Shown here in pieces: positions 53,672 through 61,877 of a stretch of DNA of 64,000 bases. Position numbers and translations under genes: made by a program. Below the pieces are notes generated by a model. It had not been told where the DNA came from. It saw only the letters and a program-made list of their open reading frames with translations, and did no database searches. The DNA comes from Cribrihabitans marinus (GTDB lineage: Bacteria; Pseudomonadota; Alphaproteobacteria; Rhodobacterales; Rhodobacteraceae), in contig NZ_FNYD01000006.1 in the NCBI RefSeq assembly GCF_900109035.1, forward strand, positions 218,983 through 282,982. The letters are read 5' to 3'. Position 1 is the first letter of the stretch. The number at the start of each line of letters is the position of its first letter.

Positions 53672-54478
53672 ATGGACCCCAATCGCCTGAAGGGAAAGAA
53701 CGTCCTGATCACCGGGGCCGGACGCGGCATGGGGGCCGCCAATGCCGAGCATTTCGCCGAGCAGGGGGCCAATGTCTGCCTGGGCGACCTGGATCAAGAC
53801 GCCGCCAAGGAAGTCGCCGACCGCATCAACGCGGCGGGCAACGGCCAGGCGATCGCGGTCCGCATGGACGTCACCAAGCGCGAGGACAACGCAGCCGCCG
53901 TGGCGGCCACGGTCGAGGCGTTCGGCAACATCAATGTCGGACTGTTCAACGCCGGCCTGAACAAGCCCCGGTTCTTCATGGATATCGACGAAGACAACTG
54001 GGACATGATCATGAACGTCAACACCAAGGCGATGTGGCTGGGCATGCAGGAAACCGCCCGCCAGATGATCAAGCAGGGCAAGCAGGAGTATCCCTACAAG
54101 CTGATCAACGTGGGCTCCATCGCGTCGCGCAAGCCGCTGGTGGACGTGACCGTCTATTGCACCTCGAAATACGGCTGCCTGGCGCTGACGCATTGCGGCG
54201 CGGTCGCCCTGTCGGAACACAACATCACCGTGAACGGCTATGCCCCCGGCGTCGTGGTCACGCCGCTCTGGGAGCAGCTGGACAAGGACCTGGTCGATAT
54301 CGGCTTCAAGCAGCGCGAGGGCCAGGCCTATGAGGACATCGTCAACGACGCGCTGCAGATCAAGCGGGTGTCCTATCCCGAGGACGTGCGCGGCACCGCC
54401 GCTTTCCTGGCCAGTCCCGACAGCGACTACATGACCGGTCAGATGATCCATATCGACGGGGGCTGGTGCATCCAGTGA
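53672..54478 (+). CDS. SDR-family oxidoreductase, paralogue B
   Basis: A 268-residue classical SDR: VLITGAGRGMGAANAEHF, FNAGLNKPRFF, active serine in NVGSIASRK, and Tyr/Lys in YCTSKYGCL. It is a paralogue of the SDR at 49811-50608 (shared GYAPGVVVTPLWEQLDKDL, PDSDYMTGQ), but differs in the loop after the beta-4 strand. GGGAGG lies ten bases after the regulator stop, so it is cotranscribed with the regulator. Substrate probably a hydroxy or carbonyl intermediate in the same pathway; the two SDRs may oxidise two successive groups. Confidence 0.87.
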   Translation: MDPNRLKGKNVLITGAGRGMGAANAEHFAEQGANVCLGDLDQDAAKEVADRINAAGNGQAIAVRMDVTKREDNAAAVAATVEAFGNINVGLFNAGLNKPRFFMDIDEDNWDMIMNVNTKAMWLGMQETARQMIKQGKQEYPYKLINVGSIASRKPLVDVTVYCTSKYGCLALTHCGAVALSEHNITVNGYAPGVVVTPLWEQLDKDLVDIGFKQREGQAYEDIVNDALQIKRVSYPEDVRGTAAFLASPDSDYMTGQMIHIDGGWCIQ

Positions 54479-54556
54479 CCGCCGGGACGGCGCCGCCCCT
54501 CCGCCACTCACACAGACAAACGCTGCGCGAGCCCGCGCAGGAAAGGAAGAACGCCC

Positions 54557-55855
54557 ATGTCACGCGCCCTGATGCCCAACCTGCTGACGCCGCAGGATCT
54601 TGAACCGAACTGGAGATGGGAAGGGCGGCTGCCCGCCTGGGGCCATACCTCGGTCGATTTCGAGCGCCGGATCGATCACGACCGGCTGCGCCGCTATCGC
54701 CTGGCCCGCACAAGGCAGGCGCTGCAGGCGTCCGAGGCGGGAACGCTGCTGCTCTTCGACGTGAACAACATCCGCTATGTCAGCGCCACCAAGATCGGCG
54801 AGTGGGAACGGGACAAGATGTGCCGCTTCTGCCTGCTGACCGGCGACGACGCCCCCTATGTCTGGGATTTCGGCTCGGCGGCGATGCATCACAAGAAGTT
54901 CTCGGACTGGCTGGTGCCCGACCATTGCCGGGCCGGCGTGGTGGGCATGCGCGGGACCATTCCGCCCGAGTTCGGCCTGATGCGGAAATACGCCCGCGAG
55001 ATCGCCGGCCTGATCCGCGATGCCGGGATGGGCGACATGCCGGTGGGGCTGGACTATGCCGAGACCTCGATGTTCCACGCGCTCAAGGAAGAGGGCCTGA
55101 ACGTGGTCGATGGACAGCAGATCATGCTGGCCGCGCGCGAGATCAAGAACTGGGACGAAATCCAGTTGCTGACCCAAGCCGCCAGCATGGTCGATGGCGT
55201 CTACCACATGATCTATGAAGAACTGAAACCGGGTGTACGGGAAAACGACATCGTCGCCCTGTCCAACAAGATGCTCTACGAGATGGGCTCGGACGATGTC
55301 GAGGCGATCAACGCGATCTCGGGCGAGCGCTGCAACCCGCATCCGCACAACTTCACCGACCGCTATTTCCGCCCCGGCGACCAGGCGTTCTTCGATATCC
55401 TGCAAAGCTACCAGGGCTATCGCACCTGCTATTACCGGACCTTCAACATCGGCCGCGCCACACCGGCGCAGCACGATGCCTATGTGAAGGCGCGCGAATG
55501 GATCGACGCCTCGATCGAGATGATCCGACCTGGCGTCACCACCGACAAGGTGGCGGCGGTCTGGCCCAAGGCCGAGGAGTTCGGCTTTCCCGACGAGGAT
55601 TCCGCCTTTGGCCTGCAATTCGGGCACGGGCTGGGGCTGGCGCTGCACGAGCGGCCGATCATCAGCCGCGCGGTCAGCCTCGATCACCCGATGGAGATCC
55701 AGACCGGCATGGTCTTCGCGCTCGAGACCTATTGCCCCGCCGCCGACGGCTATTCCGCGGCGCGGATCGAAGAGGAGGTGGTGGTCACCGAAACCGGGGT
55801 CGAGGTGATCAGCCTGTTCCCGGCCGAGGATCTGCCGATCGCCAACCGCTATTGA
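54557..55855 (+). CDS. M24-fold (Xaa-Pro peptidase/creatinase-like) protein
   Basis: A 432-residue protein with an N-terminal creatinase domain and a C-terminal pita-bread M24 domain. The metal ligands are mostly visible: Asp in FFDILQSYQG, His in GHGLGLALHERP, Glu in FALETYCPA and Glu in IEEEVVVTETG. The second aspartate (normally GYCSDITRTF) is a cysteine, GYRTCYYRTF. So it is either a metal-poor hydrolase like creatinase or one with an altered site. It is not a clear DMSP lyase DddP, whose metal region reads differently. Neighbours suggest it acts on a small organic substrate, not a peptide. The gene sits 78 bases after the SDR. Confidence 0.82.
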   Translation: MSRALMPNLLTPQDLEPNWRWEGRLPAWGHTSVDFERRIDHDRLRRYRLARTRQALQASEAGTLLLFDVNNIRYVSATKIGEWERDKMCRFCLLTGDDAPYVWDFGSAAMHHKKFSDWLVPDHCRAGVVGMRGTIPPEFGLMRKYAREIAGLIRDAGMGDMPVGLDYAETSMFHALKEEGLNVVDGQQIMLAAREIKNWDEIQLLTQAASMVDGVYHMIYEELKPGVRENDIVALSNKMLYEMGSDDVEAINAISGERCNPHPHNFTDRYFRPGDQAFFDILQSYQGYRTCYYRTFNIGRATPAQHDAYVKAREWIDASIEMIRPGVTTDKVAAVWPKAEEFGFPDEDSAFGLQFGHGLGLALHERPIISRAVSLDHPMEIQTGMVFALETYCPAADGYSAARIEEEVVVTETGVEVISLFPAEDLPIANRY

Positions 55856-55869
55856 CGCACCGGCTGGGC

Positions 55870-55896
55870 GTAGGATGGGGTTGAACCCCATCCTAC
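55870..55896. repeat. Perfect REP-like palindrome
   Basis: A 27-base hairpin with a 12-base-pair stem (GTAGGATGGGGT and ACCCCATCCTAC, loop TGA) in the gap between the M24 and E1 alpha genes. Sequences of the form GTAGGRTGGGGTTNAACCCC occur as scattered intergenic repeats in many bacteria. No terminating T-run follows, so transcription may continue into the E1 genes. Confidence 0.65.
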
Positions 55897-55918
55897 CGGG
55901 CCGCGGGAGCCAGGACTG

Positions 55919-56896
55919 ATGAACAAACGCAAGCACAATGCCGAGGACTATCTGCGCATGTATCGCCAGATGGTCCGCATCCGTACCTTCGAGGACAATG
56001 CCAACCAGCTCTACCTGTCGGCCAAGATGCCGGGCCTGACCCACATGTATTCCGGCGAGGAGGCGGTGGCGGTGGGCATCTGCGAGGCACTGACCGACGA
56101 CGACCGCATCACCTCGACCCATCGCGGGCACGGCCACTGCGTCGCCAAGGGGGCGGAGTTCAAGGAGATGTTCTGCGAGTTGCTGGGCAAGGCCGAGGGC
56201 TATTGCCGAGGCAAGGGCGGCTCGATGCATATCGCCGACCAGAGCCACGGCAACCTGGGCGCCAATGCCATCGTCGGCGGCTCGATGGGCATCGCCACCG
56301 GCTCGGCCCTGCGCGCCAGGCTGCTGGGCCAGGACGACGTGACGGTCTGTTTCTTCGGTGACGGGGCCACTGCCCAGGGCCTGATGTACGAGGTGATGAA
56401 CATGGCCGCGCTGTGGAAGCTGCCAGTGATCTATGCCTGCGAGAACAACGGCTATTCCGAATATACCCGCACCGAGGAGATTGCCGCCGGCTCGATCACC
56501 GCGCGGGCCGAGGCCTTCGGGATCGAGGCCTTCCGGATCGACGGGCAGGACGTGCTGGCCGTCAACGACCTGACGAGGAAGCTGGTGGATCGCTGCCGCA
56601 AGGGCGAGGGGCCGTTCTTCATTGAACTGGAGACCTATCGCTACCACGGTCACCATGTCGGGGACATCAACCGCGAATACTACCGGTCCAAGCAGGAAGA
56701 GAAGGACTGGAAGGACAACCGCGACCCGATCATCCGCTTTCGCGCCCACTTGGTGAGCGAAGGCATCGCCAGTGAGGACGAGATCGAGGCGATGAATGCC
56801 GAGATCGAGAAGGATGCCGCCGAGGCGGTCGCCTATGCCGAGGCCGCGGCCTATCCGGACGTGTCCGAGGTCGACAAACATGTCTATGCGGACTGA
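55919..56896 (+). CDS. 2-oxoacid (pyruvate/acetoin-type) dehydrogenase E1 alpha
   Basis: A 325-residue thiamine-dependent E1 alpha subunit. Seen: YRQMVRIRTFEDNANQLYLS, GKGGSMHIADQSHG, and the TPP/Mg2+ site GDGATAQGLMYEVMNMAALW ending in ENNGYS. The phosphorylation-loop region SYRYHGHHVGD-type motif is present as TYRYHGHHVGD. The length and motifs match both pyruvate and acetoin dehydrogenase E1 alpha; the substrate oxoacid or diketone is not settled. First gene of the E1-E1-E2 set. Confidence 0.92.
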   Translation: MNKRKHNAEDYLRMYRQMVRIRTFEDNANQLYLSAKMPGLTHMYSGEEAVAVGICEALTDDDRITSTHRGHGHCVAKGAEFKEMFCELLGKAEGYCRGKGGSMHIADQSHGNLGANAIVGGSMGIATGSALRARLLGQDDVTVCFFGDGATAQGLMYEVMNMAALWKLPVIYACENNGYSEYTRTEEIAAGSITARAEAFGIEAFRIDGQDVLAVNDLTRKLVDRCRKGEGPFFIELETYRYHGHHVGDINREYYRSKQEEKDWKDNRDPIIRFRAHLVSEGIASEDEIEAMNAEIEKDAAEAVAYAEAAAYPDVSEVDKHVYAD

Positions 56897-56909
56897 GGAA
56901 GGAAACCAA

Positions 56910-57905
56910 ATGCGCGAGATCACCCTGTCCCAGGCCGTCAACGAGGCGATTGCCGAAGAGATGCGCCGTGACGAGACCGTGTTCCTGCTTGGCGAGGACG
57001 TGGCCGAGGCCGGAACGCCGTTCAAGGTGCTCAGCGGCCTGGTCGAGGAGTTCGGCACCGCCCGCGTGATCGACACGCCGATTTCCGAGCCGGGGTTCGT
57101 GGGCTTGGCCGTGGGCGCGGCGATGACCGGCGCCCGGCCGGTGGTCGATCTGATGTTCGGCGATTTCATCTATCTGGTGATGGATCAGCTGTGTAACCAG
57201 GCGGCCAAGCAGCATTATATGTCCGGCGGCAAGCTGACGGTGCCGATGGTGCTGCGCACCAATCTCGGCGCTACGCGCCGTTCGGCGGCCCAGCACAGCC
57301 AGTCGCTGCAGGCGCTTGTTGCGCATATCCCGGGGCTCAAGGTCGCGTTACCGTCCTCTGCCTACGAGGCCAAGGGGCTGATGAAGACGGCCATCCGTGA
57401 CAACAACCCGGTGGTCATCTTCGAAGACAAGCTGATGTACCAGGACAAGGCGCCGGTGCCGGAAGAGGAATACCTGATCCCCTTCGGCGAGGCGCATGTA
57501 AAGCGTGAGGGCACCGACATCACGCTGATCGGCACCTCGTCGATGGTGCAGGTGGCCGAGAAGGCCGCCGAGCTGCTGGCCCGGGACGGGATCGAGGCCG
57601 AGGTCATCGACCCGCGCACCATCGTGCCGTTGGACGAGGTGGCGCTGCTGGCCAGCGTCAGGAAGACCTCGCGCGCCATCGTCATCGACGAGGGCCACCA
57701 AAGCTATGGCGTGACCGCCGAGATCGCGTCGCGTCTGAACGAAAAGGCCTTCTATCATCTCGATGCGCCAGTGCTGCGGATGGGCGCGATGGACGTGCCG
57801 GTGCCGTTTTCGCCGGCGCTGGAGGATCTGACCGTGCCGACGCCCGAGGCGGTGGCCGAGAACGCCCGCATGTTGTGCGCCGGGGAGATGATCCATGCCG
57901 CATGA
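56910..57905 (+). CDS. 2-oxoacid (pyruvate/acetoin-type) dehydrogenase E1 beta
   Basis: A 331-residue E1 beta subunit with EITLSQAVNEAIAEEMRRDE, FLLGEDVAEAGTPFKV, DTPISEPGFVGLAVGAAMTG, FGDFIYLVMDQLCNQAAK and AIVIDEGHQSYG near the end. The start at 56910 has GAAGGAAA upstream and lies 13 bases after E1 alpha; readings further upstream lie inside it. Its end overlaps the lipoyl-protein gene by 11 bases. Confidence 0.92.
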   Translation: MREITLSQAVNEAIAEEMRRDETVFLLGEDVAEAGTPFKVLSGLVEEFGTARVIDTPISEPGFVGLAVGAAMTGARPVVDLMFGDFIYLVMDQLCNQAAKQHYMSGGKLTVPMVLRTNLGATRRSAAQHSQSLQALVAHIPGLKVALPSSAYEAKGLMKTAIRDNNPVVIFEDKLMYQDKAPVPEEEYLIPFGEAHVKREGTDITLIGTSSMVQVAEKAAELLARDGIEAEVIDPRTIVPLDEVALLASVRKTSRAIVIDEGHQSYGVTAEIASRLNEKAFYHLDAPVLRMGAMDVPVPFSPALEDLTVPTPEAVAENARMLCAGEMIHAA

Positions 57906-59196
57906 GGTGACGATGCCCCAGCTGGGCATGGCCCAGGATGCGGGCCGGATCGTTGCCTGGCTCAAGAACCCGGGCGATCCGGTCTCCAAGGGCGATGCGC
58001 TGTTCGAGGTCGAGACCGACAAGGCGACGATGGAGGTCGAGGCGCAGGCCGACGGCTTTCTCGGCGGCATCACCGCCTCCGAAGGCGATGACGTGCCTGT
58101 GGGCCAGGTGATCGCGCGGATTTTCGACACTGCCGACGCGGCGGAGGAGGTGGGCGAAGGGGACACCGGGGCGGCCGCCCCGGCTGCGGAGGGCGAGGAC
58201 GAGTCGCTGCCGGACGGGGCGCAGGTCACCATGCCGCAACTGGGCATGGCGCAGGACAGCGGGCTTCTGGTCAGCTGGCAGAAGGCGCCCGGCGATGCAG
58301 TGGCCGCCGATGACGTCCTGTTCGAGGTGGAGACCGACAAGAGCACAATGGAGGTGCCTGCGGGCGCGGACGGGTATCTTGCCGCGACGCTGGCCCAGGC
58401 CGGCGAGGAGGTGCCCGTGGGTGATCTGGTGGCGATCATCTCGGCCGAGAAGCCCGACGCGCCAGTCACGCGCTCCGTCTCGCAGGCCGCCGCAGGCCAA
58501 CGGGCCGAACCGCCGGCAGAACCCGAGCCGCCGGCCCGGCCTCAACGCACCGCGCAAGAACCGCGCAAGACCACCACGCCGGACCCCGGCGGGCGCATCC
58601 TGGCCTCGCCAAAGGCGCGGCGGCTGGCGGCCGAGCAGGGGCTCGACCTGCGGCTTCTGGCCGAGGCGGGCCACCCGCAGCCCTATCATGTGCGCGACCT
58701 GGAAGCGCTGCGGGATCTGGCCACCAAGGTGCCGGCTCAGGCAGCCGGCCAGGCGCAGCGCCTGACCGCCGCCATCTCCCAGGACGGACTGCCCGAATTT
58801 GCCGAATGGGCGGCCGGACAGCACGGGCTGTCCGATCGCGATGCGCTCCTGGCCGGGCTGGCCGGGGCCAGCCTGTCCGCCGGGGCCCCCGTTGTCATCG
58901 GCATCGAGGGGGTCGGCCGGATACAGAGCTATGCGGTGCCACGGAACCGCGCGCTCTCACGCGTCGCGCAAACCGAGGATGCCCCGGACCTGATCCTGCG
59001 CGACCTGCGCGGCACATCCCTGCGCGCGGTTGAAATGGGGGCCGGCGACGTGCCGGTCCTGACCCTGGTGACCGAAGGGCAGGGCCTTTCGATCACCCTG
59101 GAATGCAGCCCCGCGCAGTTGGACGCCGCCGGCGCCATTGCGCTTCTGACGGATTTCGCAGGTCGGATGGAGCAACCGCTTCGCCACCTGCTCTGA
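57895..59196 (+). CDS. Lipoyl-carrier E2-like protein with two lipoyl domains and degenerate acyltransferase domain
   Basis: A 433-residue protein in four parts. Two lipoyl domains (about 2-78 and 110-185) have lipoyl lysines in VETDKATME and VETDKSTME. A Pro/Ala-rich linker leads to a peripheral subunit-binding domain (ILASPKARRLAAEQGLDLRLL, about 235-270). The C-terminal domain is E2-like, but where active E2 enzymes read DHRVxDG it has SPAQLDAAG, so the catalytic histidine is gone. It should carry and swing lipoyl groups but not transfer acyl groups itself. Overlaps E1 beta; followed 15 bases later by the aldehyde dehydrogenase gene. Confidence 0.82.
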   Translation: MPHEVTMPQLGMAQDAGRIVAWLKNPGDPVSKGDALFEVETDKATMEVEAQADGFLGGITASEGDDVPVGQVIARIFDTADAAEEVGEGDTGAAAPAAEGEDESLPDGAQVTMPQLGMAQDSGLLVSWQKAPGDAVAADDVLFEVETDKSTMEVPAGADGYLAATLAQAGEEVPVGDLVAIISAEKPDAPVTRSVSQAAAGQRAEPPAEPEPPARPQRTAQEPRKTTTPDPGGRILASPKARRLAAEQGLDLRLLAEAGHPQPYHVRDLEALRDLATKVPAQAAGQAQRLTAAISQDGLPEFAEWAAGQHGLSDRDALLAGLAGASLSAGAPVVIGIEGVGRIQSYAVPRNRALSRVAQTEDAPDLILRDLRGTSLRAVEMGAGDVPVLTLVTEGQGLSITLECSPAQLDAAGAIALLTDFAGRMEQPLRHLL

Positions 59197-59211
59197 CTTT
59201 CGGAGACCGAC

Positions 59212-60636
59212 ATGGACCATACCGATCTCTACATTGACGGCGCCTGGCACAAAGGGGCCGAGCGTTTCGACGTCATCAACCCGGCCACCGAGACGGTGCT
59301 GGCCTCGGTCGCCTCGGCCGATATCGCGGATGCCGACGCCGCGCTTAATGCCGCCGAGCGGGCGATGGCCGACTGGGCGGCGCGCACGCCGCGCGACCGG
59401 TCCGAGGTTCTGCGTAAGGCGTGGGAGCTGATGACCGCGCGGCTGGAGGAGTTCGCCCGGCTCATCACCCTGGAGAACGGCAAGGCCCGCGCCGATGCGT
59501 TGGGCGAGGCGACCTATGCCGCCGAATTCTTCCGCTGGTTTGCCGAGGAAGCGGTGCGCGCCGACGGGCTGGTCACGCAGGCGCCCGCCTCGGGCGCGCG
59601 GATCCTGGTGCAGCACAAGCCCGCCGGTCTGGCGGTGCTGGTTACACCGTGGAACTACCCGGCGGCGATGGGCACGCGCAAGATCGCCCCGGCCCTGGCG
59701 GCCGGCTGCGCCGTCATAATCAAGCCGGCCTCGGAGACCCCGCTCACGATGCTCGCGCTCATGCCGCTTCTGGAGGAGGCGGGGGTGCCGCCGGGCCTGG
59801 TCAACGTTCTGCCCTCGAAGAAGACCGGCGCGCTGGTCGATCACATGCTGCACGATCCGCGCGTGCGCGTCGTCAGCTTCACCGGCTCGACCGGCGTGGG
59901 CCGCAAGCTGCTGCACGCCGCCGCCGACCAGGTGCTGAAACCGGCGATGGAGCTGGGCGGCAACGCGCCGCTGATTGTCTTCGATGACGCCGATCTGGAC
60001 GAGGCCGTCGAGGGCACGATGCTGGCCAAGATGCGCAACCTGGGCGAGGCCTGCACCGCAGCCAACCGGATCTATGTGCAGGATGGCGTGGCCGAGGAGT
60101 TTACCCGCCGGCTGACCGAGCGCATGGCCGCGCTCAAGGTCGGGGACGGCAGCGATCCGACGGTCGATGTCGGCCCGCTGGTCAATGCCGACACCCGCGA
60201 CAAGGTGGCCGAGTTCGTGGCCGACGCCGTGGCCAAGGGGGCCAGGGTGGAATGTGGCGGCACCACGCCCGAGGGCACCGGTTTCTACTACCCGCCCACG
60301 GTGCTTTCAGGCGTTCCCGAGAACGCCGACTGCGTGCATGACGAGATCTTCGGCCCCGTTGCCGCGCTGCAGACATTCTCGGACCAGGATGAGGTGATCC
60401 GGCGTGCCAATGACACCGAATACGGGCTTGTCGCCTATGTCTTCTCGCGGGATTTCAAACGCGCGCTGCAGGTCTGCGAACGGCTGGAATATGGCATGGT
60501 GGGCCTCAATCGCGGATTGGTCAGCGACCCGGCGGCCCCCTTCGGCGGCGTCAAGCAATCCGGGCTGGGCCGCGAAGGCGGGCATGAGGGGATGCTGGAA
60601 TTCATGGAAACGCAATACATATCGGCCAGCTGGTAA
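59212..60636 (+). CDS. NAD(P)-dependent aldehyde dehydrogenase (succinate semialdehyde dehydrogenase-like)
   Basis: A 474-residue aldehyde dehydrogenase. Seen: TPWNYPAAMGTRKIAPALAA, GSTGVGRKLL, catalytic glutamate in MELGGNAPLIVFDDADL, nucleophile cysteine in NLGEACTAANR and the C-terminal DPAAPFGGVKQSGLGREGG. It is closest in feel to succinate/glutarate semialdehyde dehydrogenases, but family members share these motifs. It is placed between the two parts of the split E2, with a 15-base and a 10-base gap, so the pathway probably yields an aldehyde as well as an oxoacid. Confidence 0.9.
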   Translation: MDHTDLYIDGAWHKGAERFDVINPATETVLASVASADIADADAALNAAERAMADWAARTPRDRSEVLRKAWELMTARLEEFARLITLENGKARADALGEATYAAEFFRWFAEEAVRADGLVTQAPASGARILVQHKPAGLAVLVTPWNYPAAMGTRKIAPALAAGCAVIIKPASETPLTMLALMPLLEEAGVPPGLVNVLPSKKTGALVDHMLHDPRVRVVSFTGSTGVGRKLLHAAADQVLKPAMELGGNAPLIVFDDADLDEAVEGTMLAKMRNLGEACTAANRIYVQDGVAEEFTRRLTERMAALKVGDGSDPTVDVGPLVNADTRDKVAEFVADAVAKGARVECGGTTPEGTGFYYPPTVLSGVPENADCVHDEIFGPVAALQTFSDQDEVIRRANDTEYGLVAYVFSRDFKRALQVCERLEYGMVGLNRGLVSDPAAPFGGVKQSGLGREGGHEGMLEFMETQYISASW

Positions 60637-60646
60637 GGAGGCCATC

Positions 60647-61525
60647 ATGTCTGACATCATCGCCAGCCCCTCGGTGCGCCGGCGCGCCTCGGAAAAGGGT
60701 GTCGACCTCGAGGCGCGGGCCCGCGAACTGGGCCGCCGCACGGTGGGCGCCGAGGATATCGACGCGCCGCAGCCCGCCGCGCCGGGACGGGGAGACACCT
60801 CCTATTGGGACGTGGACCATGCCCAATACGGCCCGGTGACCGAGGAACCGCTGAGCCGGTTCGCCAAGGTTGCGGCCGGAAACCTGGCGGCGGCGCAGGC
60901 GCTGATCCCAGCCGTCACCCATCACGACAGCGCCGAGCTCTCGGCCATCGAGGCGATCCGCGGCAGCTGGAAGGCCGAAGCGGCGGCGCGCGGCGTCAAG
61001 CTGACCGGCCTGGCCTTTCACGTGGCCGCCCTGGCGCGGTGCCTGCGGGCCTTTCCGCGGTTCAACGCCTCGCTGACGCCGGAGGGCGACCGTCTGGTGC
61101 TCAAAGACTATGTGCATGTGGGCATCGCGGTGGATACCGAGCATGGGCTGATGGTCCCGGTGATCCGGGAAGCCGATGCCAAGGGCATCTGGCAGATCGC
61201 GGCCGAAATCGCGGACCTTGCCGCGCGGGCGCAGGCCCGCAAGATCGGACCGGACGAAATGGGTGGTGCCTCGATGACGATCACCAATCTGGGCGGACTG
61301 GGCGGATCGGGCTTCACCCCGATCGTGAACCCGCCAGAGGTCGCCATCCTGGGTATCACCCGCACGCAGGTAGAGACCGTCTGGGACGGCGTTACCCCGC
61401 GCCCGGTGCCGATGGTGCCGCTGGACCTGTCCTATGACCACAGGGTGATCAACGGTGCCGACGCGGCCCGGTTTCTCAGCCACTATTGCGGGCTGATCGC
61501 GGAGCCGCGCAACATGCTGGTCTGA
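60647..61525 (+). CDS. E2 acyltransferase catalytic subunit without lipoyl domain
   Basis: A 292-residue protein with a short peripheral subunit-binding domain (SPSVRRRASEKGVDLEARAR, residues 6-45) and a complete E2 acyltransferase domain (about 75-292). The catalytic site reads LSYDHRVINGADAARFL; the Asn in place of the usual Asp is also found in some pyruvate dehydrogenase E2s, so the site looks active. Also seen: MTITNLGGLGGSGFTPIVN. There is no lipoyl domain at its N-terminus. It needs the lipoyl protein at 57895-59196 for acyl transfer. AAGGAGG lies before the start. Its last 50 bases overlap the CMD gene on the other strand. Confidence 0.87.
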   Translation: MSDIIASPSVRRRASEKGVDLEARARELGRRTVGAEDIDAPQPAAPGRGDTSYWDVDHAQYGPVTEEPLSRFAKVAAGNLAAAQALIPAVTHHDSAELSAIEAIRGSWKAEAAARGVKLTGLAFHVAALARCLRAFPRFNASLTPEGDRLVLKDYVHVGIAVDTEHGLMVPVIREADAKGIWQIAAEIADLAARAQARKIGPDEMGGASMTITNLGGLGGSGFTPIVNPPEVAILGITRTQVETVWDGVTPRPVPMVPLDLSYDHRVINGADAARFLSHYCGLIAEPRNMLV

Positions 61526-61877
61526 CGCGCGTCCCCGAGGGGCAGTCGTCGGTCACGTCACCGATCCAGGTGCCGGCGGCAACCGCGCGGGGCAGGCCCA
61601 GCGGGCCGATCGCCAGCAAGGCGACCTGCCTCAGATCGTCCTTCGCGACCCCCTCGGCCAGGCCGCGGCGGCTATGCGAATGCACGGCCCCTTCCGAGGC
61701 CGCTCCGATGGCCAGCGCCAGCTTGACCAGCCGCCGCTCGCGCGCGGACAGGTTACCGGCCTCTGCAGCCGCCGCGCCCAGGGTCGAATAATCCTCCCAG
61801 ATCTCGGGGTTTTGCCGGACAAGCCCGCCTGCGGCGCCCGGCAGGCCCTTTTTCATGCCGATCCCTTTCGTGGTCAT
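61476..61877 (-). CDS. Carboxymuconolactone decarboxylase-family protein
   Basis: A 133-residue protein of the CMD/AhpD-like family. Seen: the family opening NPEIWEDYSTLGAAAAEAGNL, LVKLALAIGAASEGAVHSH and RRGLAEGVAKDDLRQVALLA. The AhpD CxxC pair is absent (VHSH instead), so peroxidase-type activity is unlikely. The C-terminal tail (after TDDC) is unusually Cys/Arg-rich and overlaps the E2 gene end by 50 bases; it may be an extension rather than conserved protein. Two in-frame ATGs lie near the start (61877, 61856). Confidence 0.75.
   Translation of the reverse strand: MTTKGIGMKKGLPGAAGGLVRQNPEIWEDYSTLGAAAAEAGNLSARERRLVKLALAIGAASEGAVHSHSRRGLAEGVAKDDLRQVALLAIGPLGLPRAVAAGTWIGDVTDDCPSGTRVRPACCAAPRSARNSG

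Noticed and set aside
54557..55855. DMSP lyase DddP
   Set aside because: The M24 fold is shared, but the metal-ligand stretch and N-terminus do not match what I know of DddP, and no DMSP genes are nearby.
61430..61470. Asn in the E2 catalytic motif as evidence of inactivity
   Set aside because: HRVINGA is also found in functional pyruvate dehydrogenase E2 proteins, so the substitution by itself does not inactivate.
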